Positions 34,514-43,701 are shown, counted from the stretch's first letter. The stretch: DNA of 64,000 bases from Burkholderia sp. Ac-20365 (GCF_017104715.1 NZ_JAAGPI010000028.1:62001-126000), one strand, 5' to 3'. Numbers and translations: made by a program. Notes: generated by a model not told the origin, from the sequence alone.

Positions 34514-35010
34514 CTATGCAGACTCAGCAACGCGTGCAGGCCGTTTCGGCGGACGTACGTTTTGCCATCATGGATCTCTACGCTGCTTACACCGCGGCGC
34601 TCGACGAAGGACGCTACAAGGATTGGGCCGACTGCTTCAGCGCGCACGCCGAGTATCGCCTGACGACGAAGGAAAACCACGAACGCGGGCTGCCGATTGC
34701 CATCATCTACTGCGACGGCAAAGGGATGATCGAAGACCGCGCGTTCACGACGACGGAGACGACGATCTCGCAGCCGCGCGCGCTGCGGCACATCGTCAGC
34801 GGCATGGCGGTTCAGGCCGATGGCGACGGTTATCGCGTCGGCGCGGATTTTCTGATCCTGCAAACCATGCTCGACCGGATGACGGAAGTCGTGATGTCGG
34901 GACGTTATATCGATCGCGTCATCGTCGATGGCGAGCGGTTCGTGTTCGAGAGCCGCATCTGCGTGACGGATACGCTGCTCTACCCGACTTCGATCGTGGC
35001 GCCTGTCTGA
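34510..35010 (+). CDS. Rieske oxygenase beta subunit
   Basis: A 166-residue small subunit of the ring-hydroxylating oxygenase (SnoaL-like alpha+beta fold). Seen: MDLYAAYTAALDEGRYKDWADCFSAHAEYR near the start and the C-terminal FVFESRICVTDTLLYPTSI, both common in NagH/AndAd-type subunits of about 160 residues. It stabilises the alpha3beta3 oxygenase and carries no metal. The ATG at 34510 overlaps the alpha stop codon (ATGA), so translation is coupled. A strong terminator follows 12 bases after its stop. Confidence 0.9.
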   Translation: MTMQTQQRVQAVSADVRFAIMDLYAAYTAALDEGRYKDWADCFSAHAEYRLTTKENHERGLPIAIIYCDGKGMIEDRAFTTTETTISQPRALRHIVSGMAVQADGDGYRVGADFLILQTMLDRMTEVVMSGRYIDRVIVDGERFVFESRICVTDTLLYPTSIVAPV

Positions 35011-35021
35011 GCGGGTCGAAG

Positions 35022-35045
35022 GGGGGCGCTTCCGCGCCCCCTTTT
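35022..35045 (+). terminator. Rho-independent terminator of the oxygenase operon
   Basis: GGGGGCGC (35022-35029) and GCGCCCCC (35034-35041) form a perfect stem with loop TTCC and four T residues after it. It separates the oxygenase operon from the convergent porin gene, and could partly act in both directions. Confidence 0.9.
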
Positions 35046-35065
35046 GCTGCGTGTTTCAGCCTCGC

Positions 35066-36163
35066 TTAAAAGTCGTGATTCATACCGATCGAGAAGCCCG
35101 TCTGTTTCTCATGCCCCGACGGATTCAGCGTGGCGTTGGTCACGTAGACGCCCGTGAAATGCGTGTAGTCGATGTCGGCATAAAGCAGCGTCCGTTTCGA
35201 CAGCGCGTACGTGACGCCCAGAATGGCGACGTCCTTGCGGCCATCCACGCCGGCCGTCGAATTCTTGTTGTCGTAGTACGCGGCCGTCACGTTCAGGAAC
35301 GGCGTCGCCTCATAGCGCAGACCGCCCCACACGTACTGGTTGCGCGTCGCGCCGTGCACCGTCGAGGGAACCGATTGCATGGCAAGCGAATAGCCGCCCA
35401 TCGCTTCGACGGGACCGAGCGACACTGCACCGCCGGCCGTGTACTGGTTGTTGGCAAAATACGGGGTCGTGGCTGCCGTGGTCGAAAGCGGGTTCGAGCG
35501 GTGCGTATAGCCGGCACCGAACTTGAACATTTTCGTGTGGTAGTTCAGGCCGCCCGCGAGCATCGTGCCGCTGGCAAGACTGCCCGCAATGCCGCCCGGT
35601 GCATAGACCGCGCGTGCCGTCCACGGACCGAAGTCGCCGTGGTAATGGATCGCGTTGTCGTCGCGGCCGCTGGTGCCGCCCGAAATCGCCGCCGCTTCGG
35701 TAATGCCCAGATAGCGCAGGTTGAACGGTTCGAAATCCCGGATCAGCCTGTGTTGCAGCGTGAACTGATGGCCGATGTCGACCTGCCCGAACGGTCCGCC
35801 GAACCCGACCGTGGAATTACGTTGAAACAGCTGATTAGTCGTGCTGCTGTTGGCGCCCGTCGACAGAATGTAGCCTGCCTCAAGATCGAAGCGGACGAAG
35901 TATCCACCGCCCAGATCCTCGACGCCGAGAAAGCCCCAGCGATTCGATTTGTAGACGCCGTTCGATGCCATCGACAGCGCCGCGCCGCCTGCCTTCGTAC
36001 CGTTCACGAGATTGCGCAGCCCGCCGTCCAGCGAGCCATACAACGTGACGCTGCTTTGTGCGTGAGCTACCCCACCCGAAAGCCCCAACAAGGTCATTGC
36101 TGCCAGCGAACGCCACAGGCCAATCCCGCGTGCGCCGCTTCCTGCTCCTTCAGTTTCAAACAT
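35066..36163 (-). CDS. Gram-negative porin (OmpC-like, Burkholderia type)
   Basis: A 365-residue outer-membrane porin. The signal peptide includes SLAAMTLLGLSGGVAHAQ; the mature barrel begins SSVTLYGSLDGGLRN, the usual Burkholderia porin start, and contains NRWGFLGVEDLGGGYFVRFDLE and ends in the C-terminal strand FSIGMNHDF with terminal Phe. The ATG at 36163 has GGAGGAG upstream. It is the last of four leftward genes (MFS carrier, NCS2 permease, porin, porin) between the GntR gene and the oxygenase operon, and probably admits the substrate of the catabolic block. Confidence 0.86.
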   Translation of the reverse strand: MFETEGAGSGARGIGLWRSLAAMTLLGLSGGVAHAQSSVTLYGSLDGGLRNLVNGTKAGGAALSMASNGVYKSNRWGFLGVEDLGGGYFVRFDLEAGYILSTGANSSTTNQLFQRNSTVGFGGPFGQVDIGHQFTLQHRLIRDFEPFNLRYLGITEAAAISGGTSGRDDNAIHYHGDFGPWTARAVYAPGGIAGSLASGTMLAGGLNYHTKMFKFGAGYTHRSNPLSTTAATTPYFANNQYTAGGAVSLGPVEAMGGYSLAMQSVPSTVHGATRNQYVWGGLRYEATPFLNVTAAYYDNKNSTAGVDGRKDVAILGVTYALSKRTLLYADIDYTHFTGVYVTNATLNPSGHEKQTGFSIGMNHDF

Positions 36164-36330
36164 ATCTCCTCCATTGACATCGTTAAATTTGTAGGGCGGG
36201 GAATGAGCGTCAATGCGCATCCTTCCCTGCCGTCAATCGTTGATTGCACGAAGGTCCGGCCCGATCCGCGTATGGCGTTCTTGCGTTCCGCTTATACGCG
36301 TCTGCGTGCCCGCCGCTTGCCGGCCGTCGA

Positions 36331-37374
36331 TCAGAACTGCGTGCGCAGACCGCCGCCTACCGTGGTGCCCGTCGACATCTTGCTGGCGCGATCGGACAGC
36401 ACGGCCACGTACACGTCGGTGCGTTTTGACAGCGTGTAGTCGTACGAGAACGCCCAGGTGTTGCGATACACCGAGCTATGGCCGGAACTCTTCGAATACG
36501 CGTCCGAGCCGAGAATCCGGCCGTAACCGATGGGAATCGAGAAGCCGATCTGTCCGGTATCGATACCGACATCGCCAGTCGAGATCGAGTCCCAGATGTG
36601 CTGATACTGGCCAAACAGCTTCACGACGCTCAGGTCGTACGACGCGCCGACGTTCACCACCGACTGCGTCGTCAATCCCGGCAACACCGTGCCGAGGTCG
36701 CCCGCGTTCAGGCTGTACTTGATCTGCTGATACACAATCGACGTCGAGAACGCGCCGGGGTTGTACGAGATCTGGCCGCTCCACTTGTTCTGGCCGAGAT
36801 GGCCCGGCTCGCCGCCGAACGAATACATGGCCTTCCCGGTGAGGCCGTTGAAAGTCGGCGACGAGTAGAACACCGAGTTCCACCACTCGCCCGCATTGCC
36901 GAATACGCCTTGCCCATTCACGCCGACGTAGCTGTGCAGCACGATCGGCGAGAAGACGAAAGAATTCCAGAACGGGTTGAAGGTAATGGTCGAGAACCAC
37001 AGCAGCGGCGGAATCAGGCCTGCACTCGCCGTGCCGTATGCACCGCTCACGCTGACGTACGCGTTGCGCGAAAACAGGCCGTCATGCGGGAAACCGGTGC
37101 GGCCCATCGTTCCGTTCTGGATATTGAAGTAGCCTTCGAGGTCGAAGAGAACCTTGGTGCCGCCGCCGAGATCTTCCGTGCCGCGCAAGCCGAAATACGG
37201 CGCCGTCATACCGCCGTTGCCGGCGATCACGCTCGACTGCCCGTTCATCGGCTTCTTGTAGCCGATGAACGCATCGAGAAGCCCATAGAGCTGCACGCTC
37301 GATTGCGCGTGCGCCGCTCCCGCAAACATGGCGGCGCCAAGCACCAACGCATTCAACCCCAGTTTTATTTTCAT
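36331..37374 (-). CDS. Gram-negative porin, second copy in the transport operon
   Basis: A 347-residue porin with signal peptide MKIKLGLNALVLGAAMFAGAAHAQ, barrel start SSVQLYGLLDAFIGY, FGLRGTEDLGGGTKVLFDLEG and C-terminal strand VGGGLRTQF. It is only distantly similar to the neighbouring porin, so it is not a recent duplication. The ATG at 37374 has AGGAGAC upstream. Position after the NCS2 permease (232-base gap) suggests an outer-membrane channel for the same compound or a separate transcript from an internal promoter. Confidence 0.86.
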   Translation of the reverse strand: MKIKLGLNALVLGAAMFAGAAHAQSSVQLYGLLDAFIGYKKPMNGQSSVIAGNGGMTAPYFGLRGTEDLGGGTKVLFDLEGYFNIQNGTMGRTGFPHDGLFSRNAYVSVSGAYGTASAGLIPPLLWFSTITFNPFWNSFVFSPIVLHSYVGVNGQGVFGNAGEWWNSVFYSSPTFNGLTGKAMYSFGGEPGHLGQNKWSGQISYNPGAFSTSIVYQQIKYSLNAGDLGTVLPGLTTQSVVNVGASYDLSVVKLFGQYQHIWDSISTGDVGIDTGQIGFSIPIGYGRILGSDAYSKSSGHSSVYRNTWAFSYDYTLSKRTDVYVAVLSDRASKMSTGTTVGGGLRTQF

Positions 37375-37606
37375 CTATGTCTCCTGCCCTTCCAGATCTT
37401 TTGATTTATCGCTGCGAGGCGGGGCGCCTTCTAACACGCTGGTACGCGTCGAATAATGCTCCGGAGGATCACCACATTGTTAATTCGTACTACAAACTGT
37501 TAAATCTGCATTGACACGTCTTATCGATGTCAGCGTGCGGTCTTCAGATACAGCAGAACGTCGAATGGTCTGGGCGGGCCAGTCCGGACAGGTTTTACGG
37601 CCTTGC

Positions 37607-39028
37607 TTAAGCCTGGTTCTGCGCGCGTGCGTGCGCTGCCGCCGGTGTTTTCGACGGCTGCTGCTTCGAGCAAAGCAGCGTGTGCAGTACCACCAGCGTG
37701 AGACCGCCGGAGATCACCGGCTGCTGGAGCACGAGTTGCAGCATCAGCGGCATCGCATGAATGACTTCAGGCGAGATGAAAAGACCACCTAGACCGACGA
37801 GAAACGCGAGCCCCGCTGCAATCAGCCGCCGATCGTCCCATTCGACCTGCGCGAGAATGTGCACGCCATGCATGAAGACGATGCCGAACAGCAGCGTCGC
37901 GGCCGCCGAGATCACGGGGATCGGCACGACGACGAGCAGCATGTCGAACTTCACGCAGCCGCCGAGCACGATCAGGAGAACGCCTGCCGCGAGCGTCACA
38001 TAGCGCGAACCAACGCGCGTCGCACGCAGAATGCCGATATTGTCCGGATACGCGATCGTGCTGAAGCCACCCCACATTGCCGCGACGACCGAGCCGATCG
38101 CCACGCCGAACAGGCCTTCGGACATGCGACCCGGACTCAGCGTCTCCCCGCCCCAGTCGGCAACTGTCTGGTAGAGCGCCATCGATCCCATGCCCGCCGG
38201 AATCAGCACGAGCAGGAACACCGCAACGAGATCGGGGCGCACGCCGAAGCCAAACGGAAAGATATGCGGTTCGACGACGAGCGGCGCAGCAGCCACGGCC
38301 GCAAACGACACCGGCTGGAACAGCGTATAGGCCAGCGTACCGAGCGCGAGACCAAGCAGGATCGCGACGCGACGCAGCCGGCGTCCGCCCCACAACATCG
38401 CGAACACGATGCCCGCCACGGCGACCGCGCCGGAAAGCAGGTTCACGACCGGAAAGCCGGGACTCTTCGGGCTGCCGATCCAGGTCGGCAGTGCGACGCT
38501 GGAGATCTGGACCATGATCAGCATCACGATCATCCCCGAGATGATGGGCAGGCGCAGATGCCGCGCGAACATGCCCGCAATGCTGCGTCCGCGGATCGGC
38601 ACCGTGAGCAGACACCAGATCAGCGACGCGGCGAAGAACGATCCGAACGCCGTGCCGAGCCCGCCCGACTGCAAATGACCGACCGTCAGCAGCGCACCGA
38701 AACTCCCTGCATAAGGACCCTGCGCGACGGGCAGGCGCAACAGCAGCACCGATTGCAGGATCGTGATGATCCCGCACGACATGAAGGTCATCCCGTACAG
38801 ATACGCGATCTGCGGATCGGACAGATGAAAAGCGCGGCCGAGAATTCCCGGGAACACGAACATGCCCGTCATGCCGAAGACGTTTTGCAGCGCAAGCACG
38901 ACCAGTTGCGAGAGTGGCAACCGCTCGTTGATTCCGACGTCGAAAACGCGCGCAGACGCATGCTCTGCAGCGGCCTCCCGGATTGCAGCGCCGGGGTTCG
39001 GTATGTCTGTGCTCAAGGTGCGTTCCAT
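37607..39028 (-). CDS. NCS2-family permease (uracil/xanthine permease type)
   Basis: A 473-residue inner-membrane carrier with 12-14 hydrophobic segments. Family features: LVVLALQNVFGMTGMFVFPGIL near the N-terminus (normally QHxxAM; here LQNVFGM), GPYAGSFGALL, the Q/E-box region MALYQTVADWGGE with following GFSTIAYPDNIGIL, and ISAAATLLFGIVFMHGVHIL. NCS2 carriers move nucleobases, urate or related heterocycles with protons or sodium. The start Met at 39028 is preferred to the upstream in-frame Met at 39082. It stands between the MFS gene and a porin gene in the leftward operon. Nucleobase or other N-heterocycle uptake is the family expectation; the cargo here is unknown. Confidence 0.8.
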   Translation of the reverse strand: MERTLSTDIPNPGAAIREAAAEHASARVFDVGINERLPLSQLVVLALQNVFGMTGMFVFPGILGRAFHLSDPQIAYLYGMTFMSCGIITILQSVLLLRLPVAQGPYAGSFGALLTVGHLQSGGLGTAFGSFFAASLIWCLLTVPIRGRSIAGMFARHLRLPIISGMIVMLIMVQISSVALPTWIGSPKSPGFPVVNLLSGAVAVAGIVFAMLWGGRRLRRVAILLGLALGTLAYTLFQPVSFAAVAAAPLVVEPHIFPFGFGVRPDLVAVFLLVLIPAGMGSMALYQTVADWGGETLSPGRMSEGLFGVAIGSVVAAMWGGFSTIAYPDNIGILRATRVGSRYVTLAAGVLLIVLGGCVKFDMLLVVVPIPVISAAATLLFGIVFMHGVHILAQVEWDDRRLIAAGLAFLVGLGGLFISPEVIHAMPLMLQLVLQQPVISGGLTLVVLHTLLCSKQQPSKTPAAAHARAQNQA

Positions 39029-39166
39029 TCGATCAAAAACGAAATCCTGTCCGGCGACGCAGACTCTATGGCCGCATCGCACCCTTTCCCTTCAGACGCC
39101 ATCACGCGAAGGAAACAGCTTGCATGTCCGTGACGGACGGCGTGCCACCCGTATCTTCAGTGATCC

Positions 39167-40465
39167 TCAGTTGTCGAGCGGAACGCCCTTCGTCTCGGGA
39201 CCGAACCAGATCGACACCATGCCCACGATAAAGAGCAGCGACACCGCCGCCGATGCTGCCGGAAACGAACCGAACTTCGCGACCACGGCGTTCCCGGCGA
39301 TCGGACCAATGCTCGTCAGCGCGCGGGCCATGTTCCAGCAGAAGCCCTGTCCCGTTGCACGCACGCGGGTTGGGAAAAGCTCGGGCAGATAGGCCGCAAA
39401 TGTGCCGAATGCGCCGATCACGAAATAACCGTACACGGGCATCAGCCACAGCACGCCGCCGATGTCATGCACCGTCATGAAGAGCACCAGCGATATCGCG
39501 AGCGATCCGGCCGAGAAGATGAAGTACGACATACGGCGGCCAAGTGCATCGAGCATCCAGATCAGCGTCAGATAGCCGAGCGTCGCGCCGATCATCATGA
39601 GAATGAACGCGTAGCTGACCGTCGTGCCGATGTCGCGGTGATCCGCAGCCGTGACCGACAGCTGATGAATCCAGCTCGGCAGGAACGTGAGACCGCCCCA
39701 GCAGCCGAGCATCGCCGCCGACGAGACGACCACGCCGATGATCGTCTTGCGGCGAAGGCCCGGCGCGAAGATCGCGGTGAAGGTTTGCATCGCGGATTCG
39801 GCGATGACGCTGTCGCGCACCTGCACCCAGCGTTGCGGCTCGGGCACGAAGCGGCGCACGAGAATCGTGATGAGCGCGGGTGCGGCGCCCACGCCGAGCA
39901 CGACGCGCCAGCCGAAGCGGCCGAGCAGCAGATTGTCGAGCGCCGCCGCGAGAAAGCCGAACGCGAACGCCATCTGCATGATCTGCATCGCGCGGGCGCG
40001 TTGCCGGCCCGGCCACGATTCGGCGACGAGCGCCGCCCCTGCCGCCCATTCGCCGCCGATGCCGAAACCCGCCATCGCCTGCGCGACCGCGAGTTCCGTC
40101 CATGTTCTTGAAAATGCGCTCAGCAGGGTGAACGCCGCGTAGATGAGGATGGTCCAGCCCATGACGCGCGAGCGGCCAAAGCGGTCGGCGGCCACGCCGA
40201 ACAGCACGCCGCCGATGCCCCACGTAAGCAGCTTGCCCGCAATGATGTAGCTGCCGATCTTGCTGATTTCGGTCGCATCGGAGCTATGCAGCAGCTGGCC
40301 GACGCTCGGCACGAGCACGAGCGTGAAGAGATTCAGGTCCATCGAATCGAACATCCATCCGAGGAACGCCGAAATCAGCGCCAGCCACTGATAGCGCGAC
40401 AGCCTGAATCCCTGAGGCTCGGCCGAAGCCGCCGACGCCGGCTTCGCGCACTGCGTTGTGCCCAT
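39167..40465 (-). CDS. MFS transporter, metabolite:H+ symporter type
   Basis: A 432-residue 12-helix carrier. Seen: FLGWMFDSMDLNLFTLVLVP in helix 1, the loop 2-3 motif GVAADRFGRSRVM, helix 4-5 AMAGFGIGGEWAAGAALVAESWPGRQRARAM, and the matching loop 8-9 motif LDALGRRMSYF. This is the pattern of sialate/shikimate/aromatic acid-type symporters. Its promoter region carries the inverted repeats listed at 40555-40593, which share an 11-base word with the promoter of the rightward catabolic operon, so it is probably under the GntR regulator. It is the first gene of the leftward transport operon. Confidence 0.84.
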   Translation of the reverse strand: MGTTQCAKPASAASAEPQGFRLSRYQWLALISAFLGWMFDSMDLNLFTLVLVPSVGQLLHSSDATEISKIGSYIIAGKLLTWGIGGVLFGVAADRFGRSRVMGWTILIYAAFTLLSAFSRTWTELAVAQAMAGFGIGGEWAAGAALVAESWPGRQRARAMQIMQMAFAFGFLAAALDNLLLGRFGWRVVLGVGAAPALITILVRRFVPEPQRWVQVRDSVIAESAMQTFTAIFAPGLRRKTIIGVVVSSAAMLGCWGGLTFLPSWIHQLSVTAADHRDIGTTVSYAFILMMIGATLGYLTLIWMLDALGRRMSYFIFSAGSLAISLVLFMTVHDIGGVLWLMPVYGYFVIGAFGTFAAYLPELFPTRVRATGQGFCWNMARALTSIGPIAGNAVVAKFGSFPAASAAVSLLFIVGMVSIWFGPETKGVPLDN

Positions 40466-40554
40466 TGTCCCGTCTCCTGATCTTTCGCCGCGAAAGCGGG
40501 CGATTTGATTGGTACGGGTCGTGGTGCCCGTTTCGTCATTGGGCGCAGTATAGC

Positions 40555-40593
40555 GTAATGCAATTAGATTGCAATACAGATTATTGTATTACG
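40555..40593. promoter_or_regulatory. Overlapping inverted repeats, candidate GntR operator upstream of the transport operon
   Basis: GTAATGCAAT (40555-40564) and ATTGCAATAC (40568-40577) form an inverted repeat with one mismatch; GCAATACA (40571-40578) and TGTATTAC (40585-40592) form a second one with one mismatch. Bases 40583-40593 read CGTAATACAAT on the minus strand, identical to 41416-41426 in front of the divergent operon. Confidence 0.65.
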
Positions 40594-40683
40594 ACACGAT
40601 GCGCCGATGATCACCATCCGCCAGATCACGTCTGTGCGCGATCGGGCGGAGGCTTACGTCGTCGACGCGGCGTTCCGGCCGGC

Positions 40684-41370
40684 CTAGTCGTTGGCCGCTA
40701 CCGCCAGCACCTGCACCGCCAGTTTTTCCGCCTGCTCCACATGGCGCTTGCACGCCGCTGCAGCCGCGTCGGCGTCGTTGCGCATGACTGCATCGACGAT
40801 CGTCGCGATCTCGTCGTAGCTTTGCGGCAGGCGCCCCTCCTGCGAGAGCGTCGTCGCGCGCAGCATCATCACGCGCGTATGGACCAGACGCAGCATCTCG
40901 GTCAGCACAGGATTGTTGGCGCCCTCGAGCATCACGTCGTAGAACTGGGCCTTCTGTCTCAGGAAGCGCATCGTGCCGTCCTGCCCCTGCAGTTCCCGCA
41001 TCGATGCGAGTTCGCTCAACGCCTGTTTCAGCGCCGCGCGCTGCTCGTCCGTTGCGCGCTCGGTGAACTGGCGGCCCGCCAGCGCCTCGAGTACCGCGCG
41101 CACTTCATAAAGCCCTCTCGCCTCGTCGCCCGTCATGACGGAGACGATCGGCCCCTTGTGCGGAATGATCTGCACGAGCCCTTCGGCCACGAGCTGACTC
41201 AGCGCTTCCCGAACGAGCGTGCGGCTCACGCCGAACATCTCGCACAGTTCGCGCTCGACCAGCCGGTCGCCCGGCTTGAAAGTCAGATCGCTGATACACC
41301 CGCGCAAGCTGTCGATCACCTGCTGGCGCAGCGTTGCTACCGGTCGAACTACCAGTCTGTTGGTATTCAT
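40684..41370 (-). CDS. GntR-family regulator, FCD subfamily
   Basis: A 228-residue regulator. The N-terminal winged helix has LRGCISDLTFKPGDRLVERELCEMFGVSRTLVREALSQL; the C-terminal all-helical FCD domain carries the expected metal/effector-binding Asp and His residues (FYDVMLEGANNP, LVHTRVMML, KRHVEQAE). Such proteins usually repress catabolic operons until an organic-acid effector binds. It is encoded between two divergent operons, the transport genes to the left and the PcaC-like/Mo-hydroxylase/UbiD genes to the right, and similar AT-rich words occur in front of both. Its own promoter region overlaps the rightward one. Confidence 0.9.
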   Translation of the reverse strand: MNTNRLVVRPVATLRQQVIDSLRGCISDLTFKPGDRLVERELCEMFGVSRTLVREALSQLVAEGLVQIIPHKGPIVSVMTGDEARGLYEVRAVLEALAGRQFTERATDEQRAALKQALSELASMRELQGQDGTMRFLRQKAQFYDVMLEGANNPVLTEMLRLVHTRVMMLRATTLSQEGRLPQSYDEIATIVDAVMRNDADAAAAACKRHVEQAEKLAVQVLAVAAND

Positions 41371-41415
41371 TCCATCCCTTTGCCGTATGAATTGGGGAGA
41401 GCCTCGTCAAAACTT

Positions 41416-41478
41416 CGTAATACAATCATATTGACATTCGAAAACGAAGCTCCGATACTGTCCTCCAATTATACAATC
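41416..41478 (+). promoter_or_regulatory. Sigma-70-type promoter with two ATACAATC elements, head of the catabolic operon
   Basis: TTGACA (41431-41436), a 17-base spacer and GATACT (41454-41459) form a good promoter for the gene at 41511. ATACAATC occurs at 41420-41427, touching the -35 box, and at 41471-41478, just past the expected start point. This is the layout of a repressor bound across a promoter. Confidence 0.65.
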
Positions 41479-41510
41479 CTACAACCGTTGGACAAACCCG
41501 AAGGTTACTC

Positions 41511-41915
41511 ATGGAAGACATCACGCTATCCGAACGTCGTGCCATCGGCGCAAAGATTCGCAAGGAGGTGCTCGGCGCGAGCCACACGGCGGGCAACGCC
41601 GATCCCCATCTTTTCGACACCGTGTTCCGCGAATACACGGAAGACGTGTGCTGGGGCAACGTGTGGAACCGCGAGGGCCTGACGCGCGCAACGCGCAGCA
41701 TGCTGAACCTCGCGATGCTGGCGTCGCTCGGCCGCTGGCACGAATTCGAAGTGCATACCCGCGGTGCCGTGAACAACGGTGTGACGGAAGAGGAAATTGC
41801 CGAAGTGGTGCTGCAGGCGGGCGTCTACGCAGGCATTCCCGTGGCGGCCGAAGGATTGCGTCGCGCGAAAGCGGTCGTGCTCGACCTGAAGGCGAAAGCC
41901 GCGGCGACCGCCTGA
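41511..41915 (+). CDS. Carboxymuconolactone decarboxylase (PcaC)-like protein
   Basis: A 134-residue all-helical CMD-family protein. Seen: FREYTEDVCWGNVWNREGL, the family core RSMLNLAMLASLGRWHEFEVHTRGAVNNGVT and EEIAEVVLQAGVYAGIPVAAEGLRRA. It lacks the CxxC pair of AhpD peroxidase-type members, so it belongs to the PcaC-like decarboxylase or ring-opening-product group. In the beta-ketoadipate pathway PcaC acts on carboxymuconolactone together with the hydrolase PcaD; here it is also followed by an alpha/beta hydrolase. It is the first gene of the GntR-side operon, with its promoter at 41431-41459. Confidence 0.85.
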   Translation: MEDITLSERRAIGAKIRKEVLGASHTAGNADPHLFDTVFREYTEDVCWGNVWNREGLTRATRSMLNLAMLASLGRWHEFEVHTRGAVNNGVTEEEIAEVVLQAGVYAGIPVAAEGLRRAKAVVLDLKAKAAATA

Positions 41916-42079
41916 AAACGGCTTGCGGTTCGTGACGTCGCCCGGCGATCCGTCACCTCATCCCAGGCACGCATGCCTGGCAGTTCAGTGGGTCGCGGGC
42001 GTTTCCCGCTGTGGGTTGCCGAGCCGGTAACCAGGCGCATCAGGCACCTGTCGCTCCCCGAGCCTTACCCGTACAAGTC

Positions 42080-42874
42080 ATGTCTCATTCAACTTTCTGC
42101 GAAATCCCAGCCGGCCGCATCGCTTACTCCCGTCGCGGGACGGGCCGGCCGCTGGTTCTGCTTCATCCGATCGGCGTCGACCGATGCTGGTGGGACGAGT
42201 ACGTCGAGCATTGGGCCGCATCGTATGACGTCGTCGCAATCGACATTCGCGGCCACGGCCATTCGAGCACCGTCACCGCTCCCATCACGCTTGCCGAACA
42301 TGCGGCCGACGTCGCCGCCGTGCTACGCCAGGAGCGCCTGGCGGGTGCGACGCTGATCGGTGTATCGATGGGCGGGATGATTGCGCAGCGTGTCGCGATC
42401 CAGTTTCCCGAACTCGCCGGCGCGCTGATTCTGTGCGGCACAGCGGGTGGCTTTCCCGACGAAGTGCGCCCGCGCATTCTCGCGCGCGGCGACATGAGCC
42501 GGCAAGGTTCGATGTCCGAAGTGATCGACGAGACGATCGCGCGCTGGTTCCTCACGGACACACCGCGCCCCGATCTCGTCCAGAAGTGTCGCGAGCGGCT
42601 CGCCGCGGACGACTGGTACAGCTGGAGCGCGAACTGGCGGGCCATCTCGCTGCTCGACAATCTCGGCGAACTGCCGGGCGTGTCGGCACCGGCGCTCGTC
42701 GTCGCGGGCGAAGCGGACGCGAGTATCCCGCCGGCCGTGTCGCAGAAGATCGCCGATGCGCTGCCGCACAGCCGCTTCGTCGTGGTGCCGGGTGCTGCGC
42801 ACTTTGGCGCATTCGACATGCGCGCCGTGTTCGCAGCGATCTTCGACGATTTTCTGTCGACGCTCACCGAGTGA
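42080..42874 (+). CDS. Alpha/beta hydrolase, PcaD-like
   Basis: A 264-residue alpha/beta hydrolase. Seen: oxyanion segment LVLLHPIGVDRCWW, DIRGHGHSS, nucleophile elbow GVSMGGMIAQ (Ser in GxSxG), Asp in ALVVAGEADASIP and His in VVPGAAHFG. It is close in layout to 3-oxoadipate enol-lactonases and related C-C or ester hydrolases. The ATG at 42080 was chosen because the fold begins directly after it; a weak ribosome-binding site makes the start less certain. It may open a lactone or amide made downstream of the ring-attack steps. It lies 164 bases after the PcaC-like gene. Confidence 0.82.
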   Translation: MSHSTFCEIPAGRIAYSRRGTGRPLVLLHPIGVDRCWWDEYVEHWAASYDVVAIDIRGHGHSSTVTAPITLAEHAADVAAVLRQERLAGATLIGVSMGGMIAQRVAIQFPELAGALILCGTAGGFPDEVRPRILARGDMSRQGSMSEVIDETIARWFLTDTPRPDLVQKCRERLAADDWYSWSANWRAISLLDNLGELPGVSAPALVVAGEADASIPPAVSQKIADALPHSRFVVVPGAAHFGAFDMRAVFAAIFDDFLSTLTE

Positions 42875-42999
42875 AATGAAACGCGAGCCCGCCGGCGCGT
42901 TGGAACAGTCTCAAGCGTCACGCGGCTCAGTAGTGATCAGATGTGTAATCAGATAAACGGAGCGACGCCCAGACGGGCCGATCGCTCCCAGGAGGCAGC

Positions 43000-43701
43000 A
43001 TGGCAATCACAATCCGATCATCCTTCACGGTCGATGCACCGCCCACGGACGTATGGGCAACAATGATCGACATCGAACGGTCCGCACCGTGTTTTCCGGG
43101 CGCGGAACTTAAGGAACAGCAGCCCGACGGCAGCTATAAGGGCGGCTTCACCGTCAAGCTTGGCCCGCTCACGCTGAAGTTCGCGGGCAAATTCAAGATC
43201 GCTGAACAGAACGACGCCGACCGCACGGTCGTGGTGTCCGCCAGCGGCACCGACACCAAAGGCCGCGGCGGCGCCGAAGCGCAGATCAACGCAGCCGTCG
43301 CCGACGCGGGCGGCGGCAAGACCAAAGTCGACGTCGTGTCGGACGTCAATCTGTCGGGCACGGTTGCGCAGTACGGGCGCGGCGCCGGGATGATCGAGGC
43401 GCTCTCGCAACAACTGCTGAACCAGTTCGCGAAGAACCTTGCCGCGCTTATCGAAGCGGACGCGGCACATGCTGCGCAAGCCGCGGCTCCCGCCGTTGCT
43501 CCGGACATCGCGAGCGAGCCGGGCGCGCCCGCCGCTGCGACGGCATCGGATGCGCCGAGGCCCGCCACCGAAGCGCGTCGCCCGCCGCCCGCACCGGCAC
43601 CCGTCGCGCCGCTCGACGCCGGCGCGCTCATGCGCAAGGCGATGTGGCAATCGATCGTGAATTTCTTCGCGCGGCTCTTCGGCGTCAAACAGCATCACTG
43701 A
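43000..43701 (+). CDS. CoxG-like SRPBCC protein with C-terminal membrane-binding tail
   Basis: A 233-residue protein. Residues 1-150 form the CoxG/SRPBCC fold (FTVDAPPTDVWATMIDIERSAPCFPGAEL, GGFTVKLGPLTLKFAGKFKIAE, TVAQYGRGAGMIEALSQQLLNQFAKNL). Residues 155-205 are Ala/Pro-rich, and the end AMWQSIVNFFARLFG is a short amphipathic or hydrophobic helix. CoxG anchors CO dehydrogenase to the membrane in Oligotropha, and homologues accompany other molybdenum hydroxylases. The gene directly precedes the FAD, FeS and Mo subunit genes (30-base gap), so it probably recruits that enzyme. A good ribosome-binding site (GGAGG) precedes the ATG. Confidence 0.86.
   Translation: MAITIRSSFTVDAPPTDVWATMIDIERSAPCFPGAELKEQQPDGSYKGGFTVKLGPLTLKFAGKFKIAEQNDADRTVVVSASGTDTKGRGGAEAQINAAVADAGGGKTKVDVVSDVNLSGTVAQYGRGAGMIEALSQQLLNQFAKNLAALIEADAAHAAQAAAPAVAPDIASEPGAPAAATASDAPRPATEARRPPPAPAPVAPLDAGALMRKAMWQSIVNFFARLFGVKQHH

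Noticed and set aside
31580..35010. Firm assignment as anthranilate dioxygenase (andAaAbAcAd) or salicylate 5-hydroxylase (nagAaGHAb)
   Set aside because: The subunits resemble both groups, the gene order differs from both, and the neighbours do not include catechol or gentisate cleavage genes. Only the family is called.
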